A DNA stretch of 64,000 nucleotides from an uncultured Muribaculaceae bacterium. GTDB taxonomy: Bacteria; Bacteroidota; Bacteroidia; Bacteroidales; Muribaculaceae. Below, piece by piece: positions 18,482-26,923 of this stretch. The notes under the pieces were generated by a model. It searched no databases. It saw only the letters and a program-made list of their open reading frames with translations, and had not been told where the DNA came from. Made by a program: the position numbers and the translations under genes. The stretch is taken from the NCBI GenBank assembly GCA_910584125.1, contig CAJTXU010000012.1, forward strand, positions 8,573-72,572, written 5' to 3'. Within the stretch, counting starts at the first letter, position 1. Each line of letters starts with the position of its first letter.

Positions 18482-20122
18482 ATGAAGAGAACGATTATCT
18501 ACGGGGCGCTCGCCGCCCTTGCGGCGGTGGCTTTCGAAGCCGATGCCTGCACCAATCTGATCGCCGCCAAGGGCGCCACAGCCGACGGTTCGGTGATGAT
18601 GACCTATTCGGCCGACTCGCACAATCTCTACGGGTTCCTGCATCACAGTCCCGCCGGCAAGCACGCCAAGGGCGAGACCCGCAAGATATTCGAATGGGAC
18701 ACCAACAAGCCGCTCGGCGAGATTCCGCAGGTCGAGGAGACCTATAACGTTATCGGCAACATGAACGAGCATCAGGTCGTGATAGGGGAGTCGACATGGG
18801 GAGGCCGCGAGGAACTCGCCGACACCACAGGCCAGGCCGTGATGGATTACGGTTCGCTGATATACGTCACCCTCGAACGTGCCAAGACAGCACGCGAGGC
18901 CCTCGACATCATGACCGACCTCGTGGCCAAACATGGTTACGCGTCGGGCGGCGAGTCGTTCACGATCGCCGACAAGAACGAGGTATGGGTGCTCGAGATG
19001 ATTGGCAAGGGTGCCGAGAAGGGAGCCGTATGGATCGCCGTGCGCATCCCCGACAACGCAATCTCCGGCCACGCCAACGAGCCACGCATCCGCAAGGTCA
19101 ACCTCAAGGACAAGGAGAACGTGCGCTACTCGAAAGATATGATCTCGTTCGCCCGCAAGCGCGGTTATTTCACCGGTAAGGACGAGGACTTCTCTTTTGC
19201 CGACGTCTACGCCACGCATGACGCCTCGACGCGACGCGGCTGCGACGCACGCGTTTGGAGTTACTTCCGCCGCTTCAACAAGGATGCCGACAAATATTTC
19301 GCATGGTGCAACGCCGACAGCGACGAGCCTATGCCCCTCTATATCGTGCCCGACCGCAAGGTGTCTCTGGCCGAGATGCAGGAGTCGATGCGCGACCATT
19401 TCGAGGGCACGCCCTACGAGATGACTTCCGACATAGGCGCGGGGCCCTATCACGTGCCTTACCGCTGGCGCCCGATGGAATATGAGGTCGACGGCAAGAA
19501 ATACTGCATGGAGCGCGCCATCGCGACCCAGCAGACCGGCTGGAGCTTCGTGAGCCAGTGCCGAGACTGGCTCCCCGACCTTGTCGGTGGTCTCTTATGG
19601 TTCGGCACTGACGACACCGGCACGACCGTCTACATGCCGTTCTACTGCGGCATGACGGAGGTCCCCGCCGAACTGGCCGAGGGCGACATCAACACGCTGT
19701 CGCTCGGTTCGAACTTCTGGGTGAACAACATCGTGGCCAACCAGGCCTACAACCGTTATGACCAGATGATTCCCGACATCCGCAAGGTGCAGGGCGGTCT
19801 TGAGAACAGCTACGCCGATGCCGTGAAGACAAGCGACAAGGCTCTCGCCGCGATGCTCGAGGGCGGCGACTCCAACGGATATGCCAATGCAGTCAACACG
19901 ATGGGGGCCTCGATCGCAAAAAATGCCACCGACGCCTACCGCGACTTGGCCGGATATCTCTTCGTCAAGTATATGGACGGCAACGTGAAGAAGACCGACG
20001 AGAACGGCGACTTCATCAAGTCGGAATACGGTCTGCCGGTCTACCCGACGTTCCCCGGCTACGACAAGCGTTATTACGAGCAGATCGTCAAGGAGTCAGG
20101 CAACCATTTCCTCATCAAGTAA
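18482..20122 (+). CDS. C69-family dipeptidase (PepD-like)
   Basis: A 546-residue N-terminal-nucleophile peptidase. The first 22 residues are a hydrophobic leader and C23 in ADACTNLIAAKG is the expected nucleophile, exposed after leader removal; the following TADGSVMMTYSADSHN is typical of the family. Further family segments are ESTWGGREEL and ASGGESFTIADKNEVWVLE. Members release dipeptides with broad specificity; with a leader ahead of the cysteine this one is likely periplasmic. It is a single gene with its own promoter and a strong hairpin after it, next to a second secreted peptidase. Confidence 0.9.
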   Translation: MKRTIIYGALAALAAVAFEADACTNLIAAKGATADGSVMMTYSADSHNLYGFLHHSPAGKHAKGETRKIFEWDTNKPLGEIPQVEETYNVIGNMNEHQVVIGESTWGGREELADTTGQAVMDYGSLIYVTLERAKTAREALDIMTDLVAKHGYASGGESFTIADKNEVWVLEMIGKGAEKGAVWIAVRIPDNAISGHANEPRIRKVNLKDKENVRYSKDMISFARKRGYFTGKDEDFSFADVYATHDASTRRGCDARVWSYFRRFNKDADKYFAWCNADSDEPMPLYIVPDRKVSLAEMQESMRDHFEGTPYEMTSDIGAGPYHVPYRWRPMEYEVDGKKYCMERAIATQQTGWSFVSQCRDWLPDLVGGLLWFGTDDTGTTVYMPFYCGMTEVPAELAEGDINTLSLGSNFWVNNIVANQAYNRYDQMIPDIRKVQGGLENSYADAVKTSDKALAAMLEGGDSNGYANAVNTMGASIAKNATDAYRDLAGYLFVKYMDGNVKKTDENGDFIKSEYGLPVYPTFPGYDKRYYEQIVKESGNHFLIK

Positions 20123-20147
20123 TCGGCTTAACCCTATCTGTAAATAT

Positions 20148-20192
20148 TTACAAAACCGCCACCAATTTTTTGAATTGGTGGCGGTTTTGTAA
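20148..20192. terminator. Strong hairpin terminator after the C69 peptidase
   Basis: Perfect 20-bp stem (20148-20167 with 20173-20192), 5-nt loop. Internal A and T tracts let it act in both directions. The remaining gap to 20301 holds no gene I can see. Confidence 0.75.
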
Positions 20193-20301
20193 GTATGGAA
20201 AATGAATTTGTGGTGTAAAGGATATAAGCGATAGTCGCATTGTTGCAGGAGAACCCGAATTCACGCAGGACTCGCGACGCCTCTAATCATTAACCATTGT
20301 C

Positions 20302-22014
20302 TTAGAAGACTTTGGATTTGGCGAGGCGGTGGCGGGCGGCGGAGAAGACGGCGGCTATCTTGATGACTTTGCGGCCGTCTGCGGCGAATGCTCCGGCGTA
20401 GCAGCGGTCCTCGATCTGACGCATCGCCTCGTCGAGCACGCGCAGCACTTCGGCCGAGTCGTCCTCTTTCTCGAAGTGCTCCTCCTCTTTTATGAACTCC
20501 TCTTGCGCTCTCGGGTCTCCGTATGGCACCGTGGGTTCGCAGAGGTAGTCGGTCACTCCGTTCTCGTCGGGGACGCGCCAGTTTTTTCTTCGGCGACGGT
20601 CCGCGACCTTGAGCTCCATCACGTAGATATAGTGTGGGGTCTTGACCAGCAGGTCGATGGAACCCTCGGACGTGTGCCGCTCGGCCTCGGTATAGTAGCC
20701 GAGCATAGTCAGAAGCACATACATCACTGTCTGCCAATAGCTCTCGTAGTCGTGATATTTGCGCAGGTCGTAAGGAATGCCGGCGAAGAAGGCTCCAAGG
20801 CGGTCGAGGAAACCCTCCGCGTCGCCATCCATGAGCAGTTCTGACATGTCTTCGGCGCTGAACGACGATTTCTCCGAGTTCCCTCCGTATGCATACATGA
20901 ACTCATTGAGGAATCCGCTCTCAACCTCTATGTTGGGATATCCGAGTATGAGTCGTCCAGTCCTCGGATTACAGGATTTGATGGTAAGGTAGCCGGTCTG
21001 ATAAAGTAGGGGGACGGGTCGCACTCCAAACTGCGTTATGTCGCTAAGGTCTGATTCGTCAGATTTCGTGCCGTCAAGATTGCGTATGTTTATCCTGTTT
21101 CGAATCACGAGGTCCACAAGCATCTTAGAAGTACCGGTCGAGAACCAGTAGTCGCCGAATTTCTGCTCGTTGAGCGTCAACAACAGACTGAACGGATTGT
21201 AGATGTCGGGACATTCTGTGCTGAAATGATATCCGTCATAATGTTTCTTGAGATTGGCATACATCGCCTTGATGTCCATCTTTTTCTTTGCCGAGAATTC
21301 TCTCACTCCTGTATCGAAATACTTATGCAATTCGTCTTCGGTGATGCCGCAGATGGTGGAGAATCGGTCGCTCAAAGATATGTCGTTGAGGTTGTTGAGA
21401 CCGGAGAATACGCTGACTTTGCCGAATTTGGTCACTCCGGTGATCACCGCCAGCTTTATGAACGGGTCCAGAGTCTTGAGCGAGGAGTAGAATCCGCGCA
21501 GGTCTGTCTGGTGGATGGTGAATATCTCATCATTGAGAATGTTGTCGGTCAGCGGTTTGTCATACTCGTCGATCAGTATCACGACTCTGTGTCCCGTCTT
21601 TTTGTAAGCCTCTCTGACGAGCCATTCGAATCGTTCGGAAATGGAGCGGTCCTTTCGGAGGTCGCCATACACTTCCTCCCAACGTTCGAGGTGCTTGTTG
21701 ATGATGGCCACTACTGACCCCCTTTCGCCATACCGCTCGTTGTTCAGATCGAGATGGAAGACAGGCCTCGGAGTCCATTCCTCAGGGCGCATGCTATCGA
21801 TGGCGAGACCGTGGAAGAGTTCGCGGTTGCCTTCGTAATATTCATGCAGCATCGACAGCAGCAGGCTCTTGCCGAATCGCCGCGGGCGACCTAAGAAATA
21901 GAACTTGCCGCTTTCGAGCAACGGTATGCACCAAGTCTTGTCGACATAGACATATCCATCCTTGATTATTTCTCTGAACGACTGTATGCCTACCGGGTAT
22001 TTCAACTCCTCCAT
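20302..22014 (-). CDS. AAA-ATPase with C-terminal PD-(D/E)XK nuclease-like domain (DUF1703 type)
   Basis: A 570-residue protein counted from the ATG at 22014 (MEELKYPVGIQSFREI); an upstream in-frame start at 22056 lies at or before the predicted transcription start. The N-terminal AAA-ATPase-like domain has a Walker-A-like LGRPRRFGKSLLLS near residues 40-53 and a Walker-B-like VVILIDEYDKPL near 165-176. The C-terminal part has GSIDLLVKTPHYIYVMELKV, carrying the D...ExK arrangement of the PD-(D/E)XK fold. This family is abundant and multicopy in gut Bacteroidales; its cellular job is not established. It is a single gene with its own promoter. Confidence 0.85.
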   Translation of the reverse strand: MEELKYPVGIQSFREIIKDGYVYVDKTWCIPLLESGKFYFLGRPRRFGKSLLLSMLHEYYEGNRELFHGLAIDSMRPEEWTPRPVFHLDLNNERYGERGSVVAIINKHLERWEEVYGDLRKDRSISERFEWLVREAYKKTGHRVVILIDEYDKPLTDNILNDEIFTIHQTDLRGFYSSLKTLDPFIKLAVITGVTKFGKVSVFSGLNNLNDISLSDRFSTICGITEDELHKYFDTGVREFSAKKKMDIKAMYANLKKHYDGYHFSTECPDIYNPFSLLLTLNEQKFGDYWFSTGTSKMLVDLVIRNRINIRNLDGTKSDESDLSDITQFGVRPVPLLYQTGYLTIKSCNPRTGRLILGYPNIEVESGFLNEFMYAYGGNSEKSSFSAEDMSELLMDGDAEGFLDRLGAFFAGIPYDLRKYHDYESYWQTVMYVLLTMLGYYTEAERHTSEGSIDLLVKTPHYIYVMELKVADRRRRKNWRVPDENGVTDYLCEPTVPYGDPRAQEEFIKEEEHFEKEDDSAEVLRVLDEAMRQIEDRCYAGAFAADGRKVIKIAAVFSAARHRLAKSKVF

Positions 22015-22060
22015 AATCACGACTTTTTGCTGATTTGCAGATGGAGATTTCTCCACCCTA

Positions 22061-22092
22061 CAAAATTAACAATTTAAATCGGAAAACGCAAA
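22061..22092 (-). promoter_or_regulatory. Promoter of the AAA-ATPase gene
   Basis: Minus strand TTTG (22089-22092), 20-nt spacer, TAATTTTG (22061-22068). Confidence 0.75.
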
Positions 22093-22132
22093 CACTCCTC
22101 TCGCCGTGGCGGGTTATTTCGGGAAAAATCGT

Positions 22133-22140
22133 TATCTTTG
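22133..22140 (+). promoter_or_regulatory. -7 box giving a probably leaderless transcript
   Basis: TATCTTTG ends 4 bp before the ATG at 22145, so transcription would begin at or within the start codon. No clear -33 TTTG is present. Confidence 0.5.
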
Positions 22141-22144
22141 CGGC

Positions 22145-23821
22145 ATGAAAACATTCGGGACAACGATACGCCTTGTGGCGGCGTGTGTGGCAGTGATGCT
22201 GGTCGCGGCGTGCGGCCGGCGCGATCGGCATGGAGCGGAGATTTGGCATACCGGTGATCCGGAGGTCGACAACCTTCTTGCCTCAGCCGACCGCGTCGAC
22301 GAGGTCGGGGACTTCGACCCCGAGGCCATCGATTCCCTCATGCCTGTAGTCGAGCGTATTGCCGCGCAGAGAGGCGACAGCGCCATGGCCGGTATGGCCC
22401 GCGGAACGCTTGTATGGACGGCCGGCGACTTCGACCGCGCCGCCGGAATCTTCCGCGCCGCCGAGGCACGTGTCGACTCCGCACGGCGTCCCTACCTGCT
22501 CGCCCGCATACGGCACGGGCTGTCGCGGTCACTGCCCGATGACTCGCTCGAGCGCAAGGCGGCGCTGCTTTACGAGGCCCTGCCGACATTCGCCGATGCC
22601 GGCGACAGCCTGAGGGTGATGCAGACGCTCTTCGATCTCAATGTGATATACGGATATGTATGGGACAGGGGTGTGCAGGCTTCCTGTCTCGGAACCGCCG
22701 CCGGATACGTGCCCGATTCTCTGCCCGTGCTGCGCGCGCTCATGGAGGCCAACGTGCTCGGACTCATTCGTTCCGAAGCCGACACCACGGCCTATCTGCA
22801 TATGCTCGACTCGCTGAGACGAGACATCCGCATGACGGAAGCCGTGCCGCCCCTCGGGCTTATGGTCAACACCGACATCTACCGTCTGCGCGGCGACACA
22901 AGCTCCCTCGACTCGGCCCGCCGGTATGCGCGGATCACTGAGGAAGGGGCTCCCGGGCATCCTGCACTGTGGCTATACGACACATATCGCCTTCGCTATT
23001 TCGTCGACAAGAACCAGGCGGACTCCGCGCGAGTATACGCCGCGACGCTCGACAGCCTGTTGGGAGACGAGACTCCCTACGCGTCGGAGATGGTGGCCGA
23101 GCTAATCCACTACAGCGAATGGGCCGGCGACAGCGTCGGCGCCGCACGTCTCCGTCTGGCTCTGCGGAGTCTCGAAGAGGCCCGCGAGGCATACGGCAAG
23201 GGCCAGGACATGGCCGCCAGGAGCATGGATCCCAGACTTTCGGCCTTCATCGACAGTCCCCGCGCCGGACGCCGCGACCGAACTCCGCTCACAGTCTGGC
23301 TGATTGTGGCGGCCGTCGCCGCATCTGTGGCCACGGTGATTATACTCGTACGCGTCAGACGGTCGCGCAGGCGTCCGGGCGGAAAACTGCAGGAGAAACT
23401 CGAAGACGCCAACCGCAGCCTCGCCGCCCAGCAGATCAGCGTCATCCACAAGGAGAATGTGATCAGAAACGTTCTCGAGCGTATTGAAGGCGACGGACTC
23501 GCGTGCGATGCCTCCGCGCGTGCCGAGATACTATCCACATTGCGCAATGCCGTGAACGGCGCCGGAGAATGGGAGCGGTTCACCACCCTCTTCACGCAGG
23601 TGCGCCCCGATTTCACTCGCCGTCTCACCGAGGCGTATCCCGCCCTGACGCCCGGCGAACTGAGGCTGTCGTGCCTGCTCAGCATCGGGCTTGACAACAA
23701 GCAGATATCGCGGCTGCTGAGCATCCAGCCCGATTCGGTAAAGAAAGCCCGTCAGAGACTGCGGGCGAAACTCGGAATACCGCAGGACGAGTCGTTCGAC
23801 ACCTTCTTCTCCAGATTCTGA
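22145..23821 (+). CDS. Membrane-anchored TPR protein with LuxR-like C-terminal HTH
   Basis: A 558-residue protein. The start at 22145 begins a lipoprotein-type signal (lipobox LVAAC near residue 20). About residues 40-370 are helical and TPR-like (for example DFDRAAGIFRAAEAR). A membrane helix lies at about 380-402 (TVWLIVAAVAASVATVIILV), followed by Arg-rich stop-transfer residues, a coiled coil (about 410-445) and a C-terminal helix-turn-helix region (about 495-555) with LTPGELRLSCLLSIGLDNKQ and SVKKARQRLRAKLGI. This is a known Bacteroidetes architecture in which a periplasmic TPR sensor is tethered to a cytoplasmic DNA-binding domain. The target is not evident; it is divergent from the AAA-ATPase gene. 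Confidence 0.8.
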   Translation: MKTFGTTIRLVAACVAVMLVAACGRRDRHGAEIWHTGDPEVDNLLASADRVDEVGDFDPEAIDSLMPVVERIAAQRGDSAMAGMARGTLVWTAGDFDRAAGIFRAAEARVDSARRPYLLARIRHGLSRSLPDDSLERKAALLYEALPTFADAGDSLRVMQTLFDLNVIYGYVWDRGVQASCLGTAAGYVPDSLPVLRALMEANVLGLIRSEADTTAYLHMLDSLRRDIRMTEAVPPLGLMVNTDIYRLRGDTSSLDSARRYARITEEGAPGHPALWLYDTYRLRYFVDKNQADSARVYAATLDSLLGDETPYASEMVAELIHYSEWAGDSVGAARLRLALRSLEEAREAYGKGQDMAARSMDPRLSAFIDSPRAGRRDRTPLTVWLIVAAVAASVATVIILVRVRRSRRRPGGKLQEKLEDANRSLAAQQISVIHKENVIRNVLERIEGDGLACDASARAEILSTLRNAVNGAGEWERFTTLFTQVRPDFTRRLTEAYPALTPGELRLSCLLSIGLDNKQISRLLSIQPDSVKKARQRLRAKLGIPQDESFDTFFSRF

Positions 23822-23852
23822 GCACGCCCGTCACGCGAATTGCATGTCAAAT

Positions 23853-23883
23853 TTTGCCGAATCGAAAAAAATAATTAACTTTG
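23853..23883 (+). promoter_or_regulatory. Promoter of the pseudouridine synthase gene
   Basis: TTTG (23853-23856), 19-nt spacer, TAACTTTG (23876-23883). It predicts a long leader of about 160 nt before the ATG at 24049; no recognised riboswitch is seen in it. Confidence 0.7.
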
Positions 23884-24048
23884 CGCTTTGAATGTAATCA
23901 AACGTTAAAGTTGAAAAACATTGTAAAACTCCACTTGAATCCTTAAAGCAAACATCGTTTACAGTTTAAAAACACGCGGACGGGCGATGACGGCCCCAAT
24001 CCGCCATCCACGGCAGTGATGCCGGGGAGAGACATTATCATTACGACA

Positions 24049-25500
24049 ATGGAAGAAAAGAAACCAAAAAGACCTCGCATCGGCACCCAGGGTCTCGGTA
24101 TGCCCTCGGTGGAGAATGCGGAACATGAGACTCGCTACGAAAAGGTAAATTACCCCTCCTCGCAGTCAGGCGACGGCGACGGCGACGACCGTCAGCAGGG
24201 TCACCAGGGTTATCAGCAGAGAAATTACGGCGGTTACGGCCAGCAGCGCCAGCAGGGCGGCTATGGCCAGCAGCAGCGTCCCTACCAGCAACGTCAGCAG
24301 GGGGGCTACGGCCAGCAGCGTCCATATCAGCAGCGTCAGGCCGGCTACCAGCCCCGTCCCTACCAGCAGCGTCAGCAGGGGGGCTACGGTCAGCAGCAGC
24401 GTCAGCCGAACGGCTACGGCCAGCAGCAGCGTCAGCAGGGCGGCTATGGTCAGCAGCAGCGTCAGCAGGGCGGCTACGGCCAGCAGCGCCAGCAGAACGG
24501 CTACGGCCAGCAGCGTCAGCAGGGTGGCTACGGCCAGCAGCGCCAGCAGAACAACGGCTACGGCCAGCAGCGTCAGCAGAACGGCTATGGCCAGCAGCGT
24601 CAGCAGGGCGGCTACCAGCAGCGCGGAGGACAGCAGCGTCAGCAGGGCGGATTCCATAACCGCAACAACCAGCAGCGCCAGCAGGGAGGATACAACAAGC
24701 AAGGCGGCAACTGGAACAACAACCAGCAGAAGTTCACTCCGCGTCCCAAACAGATCGACTACGTGCTCGAGGACGTGGATCCGAATTCGGAGATCCGTCT
24801 CAACAAATACATGGCCAACGCCGGAATCTGCTCGCGCCGTGAGGCCGACGAATACATCACGGCCGGCAAGGTCAAGGTCAACGGAGAGGTCGTCAAGGAG
24901 CTCGGCACGAAGATCTCGCGCAACGACGTCGTGGAATACGACGACAAGGTAGTGACGCCCGAGCGCAAGTGCTACGTGCTGCTCAACAAGCCCAAGGACT
25001 GCGTGACGACGAGCGACGACCCCAACGGCCGCACCACCGTGCTAGACATCGTCAAGAACGCCTGTGAGGAGCGCATATATCCCGTTGGACGCCTCGACCG
25101 CAATACGACGGGCGTGCTTCTGCTCACCAATGACGGCGACCTCGCCTCGAAGCTCACGCACCCCAAGTTCGTGAAGAAGAAAATATATCATGTCTGGACC
25201 GACAAGGACATCACCGAGGAAGACATGCAGCGCATCGCCGACGGCATAGAGCTTGAGGACGGCGAGATTCACGCCGACGCCATCTCGTATGTCAGCGACG
25301 ACCGCAACCAGGCCGGCATCGAGATCCACAGCGGGCGCAACCGCATCGTGCGCCGCATCTTCGAGCATCTCGGCTACCGCGTCGTGAAACTCGACCGTGT
25401 CTATTTCGCCGGACTCACGAAGAAAAACCTGCCCCGCGGCCGCTGGCGTTACCTCACCCAGGAGGAAGTCAACTACCTGCGCATGGGCGCATTTGAATAA
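24049..25500 (+). CDS. rluB: 23S rRNA pseudouridine synthase (RluB/RsuA family) with long Gln/Gly/Tyr-rich N-terminal arm
   Basis: A 483-residue protein from the ATG at 24049 (MEEKKPKRPRIG). Residues about 45-235 are low complexity, built from repeats like QQRQQGGYGQ. The enzyme part follows: an S4 RNA-binding domain (RLNKYMANAGICSRREADEY, about 248-305) and the catalytic domain with GRLDRNTTGVLLLTNDG, whose aspartate D350 is the expected catalytic residue, and a late RNRIVRRIFEHLGY motif. It isomerises a uridine in 23S rRNA. Ordinary RluB is about 290 residues, so the arm is an addition, probably disordered and RNA binding. asnS follows 13 bp downstream. Confidence 0.9.
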   Translation: MEEKKPKRPRIGTQGLGMPSVENAEHETRYEKVNYPSSQSGDGDGDDRQQGHQGYQQRNYGGYGQQRQQGGYGQQQRPYQQRQQGGYGQQRPYQQRQAGYQPRPYQQRQQGGYGQQQRQPNGYGQQQRQQGGYGQQQRQQGGYGQQRQQNGYGQQRQQGGYGQQRQQNNGYGQQRQQNGYGQQRQQGGYQQRGGQQRQQGGFHNRNNQQRQQGGYNKQGGNWNNNQQKFTPRPKQIDYVLEDVDPNSEIRLNKYMANAGICSRREADEYITAGKVKVNGEVVKELGTKISRNDVVEYDDKVVTPERKCYVLLNKPKDCVTTSDDPNGRTTVLDIVKNACEERIYPVGRLDRNTTGVLLLTNDGDLASKLTHPKFVKKKIYHVWTDKDITEEDMQRIADGIELEDGEIHADAISYVSDDRNQAGIEIHSGRNRIVRRIFEHLGYRVVKLDRVYFAGLTKKNLPRGRWRYLTQEEVNYLRMGAFE

Positions 25501-25513
25501 GAAGAATACCGAT

Positions 25514-26911
25514 ATGGAAAAGATACGCAGATCAACCGTCAGGCAGCTGCTCGCCGAAGGCGCGCAGGCTGTCGGATCGAAAGTCGACGTCAAGGGCTGG
25601 GTACGCACCCGCCGGGGCAACAAGAATGTCCAGTTCGTCGCGCTCAACGACGGAAGCACCATCAAGAACCTGCAGATCGTGCTCGACCTCTCGAAGTTCG
25701 ACGACGAGGCCCTGAAGCCCGTAACGACCGGCTCGAGCATCCACGTGCAGGGCACGCTCGTGGCCTCGCAGGGCAAGGGCCAGAGCGTCGAGGTCCAGGC
25801 CGACGAGCTTGAGGTCTACGGCACGGCCGACCCCGCCACATACCCCCTGCAGAAGAAGGGACACACGCTCGAGTTCCTGCGCGAGAAGGCGCACCTGCGC
25901 CCGCGCACCAACACGTTCGGCGCCGTGCTGCGCATACGCCACGCGCTCGCTTATGCGATCCACAAGTTCTTCAACGACAAGGGATTCTATTATTTCCACA
26001 CGCCGCTCATCACGGCCTCCGACTGCGAGGGCGCCGGCGCGCAGTTCCAGGTGACGACCCTGCCGCTCGACTCCCTGCCGCTCAACGAGGAGGGACGCCC
26101 CGACTACACGCAGGACTTCTTCGGCAAGATGGCGAGCCTCACCGTCTCGGGCCAGCTCGAGGGCGAGCTCGGAGCCACGGCCCTCGGCTGCATCTACACG
26201 TTCGGCCCGACCTTCCGCGCCGAGAATTCCAACACTCCGCGACACCTGTCGGAGTTCTGGATGATCGAGCCGGAGATGGCCTTCTATGAGATCGAGGACA
26301 ACATGGACCTCGCCGAGGAGTTCATCAAATACTGTATCAACTACGCCCTCGAGCACTGCAAGGACGACATAGACTTTCTGGCCGAGCATTTCGACAAGGA
26401 CCTCGTGGAGCGTCTGCGCTTCGTGGTCGACAACGACTTCGTGCGCCTGCCCTACACCGAGGGCGTCCGTATCCTCGAGGAGTCGGGCCGCAAGTTCGAG
26501 TTCCCCGTATACTGGGGAGTCGATCTGGCCTCCGAGCACGAGCGTTATCTGGTGGAGGAGCATTTCAAGCGTCCCGTCATACTCACCGACTATCCCAAGG
26601 AAATCAAGGCCTTCTACATGAAGCTCAACGACGACGGCAAGACCGTCCGCGCCATGGACGTGCTCTTCCCCAAGATCGGCGAGATCATCGGCGGTTCGCA
26701 GCGTGAGGAAAGCTACGACAAGCTTCAGGGCCGCATCGACGAGCTCGGCCTCACGGGCATGGAGTGGTATCTCGACACGCGCCGTTACGGCACGGTCCCC
26801 CACTCGGGCTTCGGCCTCGGCTTCGAGCGCCTCGTGCTCTTCGTGACCGGTATGCAGAACATCCGCGACGTCATCCCCTTCCCGCGTTATCCCAACAACT
26901 GCGAGTATTAA
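25514..26911 (+). CDS. asnS: Asparaginyl-tRNA synthetase
   Basis: A 465-residue class IIb synthetase; the start at 25514 gives MEKIRRSTVRQLL and the N-terminal OB-fold (KGWVRTRRGNKNVQFVALND). Class II motif 2 is seen as FRAENSNTPRHLSEFWMIEP and motif 3 as GFGLGFERLVLFVTG near the C-terminus. It charges tRNA-Asn directly. It lies 13 bp after the pseudouridine synthase and 12 bp before the next gene, so it is probably within an operon. Confidence 0.96.
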   Translation: MEKIRRSTVRQLLAEGAQAVGSKVDVKGWVRTRRGNKNVQFVALNDGSTIKNLQIVLDLSKFDDEALKPVTTGSSIHVQGTLVASQGKGQSVEVQADELEVYGTADPATYPLQKKGHTLEFLREKAHLRPRTNTFGAVLRIRHALAYAIHKFFNDKGFYYFHTPLITASDCEGAGAQFQVTTLPLDSLPLNEEGRPDYTQDFFGKMASLTVSGQLEGELGATALGCIYTFGPTFRAENSNTPRHLSEFWMIEPEMAFYEIEDNMDLAEEFIKYCINYALEHCKDDIDFLAEHFDKDLVERLRFVVDNDFVRLPYTEGVRILEESGRKFEFPVYWGVDLASEHERYLVEEHFKRPVILTDYPKEIKAFYMKLNDDGKTVRAMDVLFPKIGEIIGGSQREESYDKLQGRIDELGLTGMEWYLDTRRYGTVPHSGFGLGFERLVLFVTGMQNIRDVIPFPRYPNNCEY

Positions 26912-26923
26912 TCCGACAGCGGG

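Noticed and set aside
24230..24720. Regular nucleotide repeat that could suggest a CRISPR array
   Set aside because: The repeats are in-frame codons for Gln/Gly/Tyr with no spacers; it is protein low complexity.
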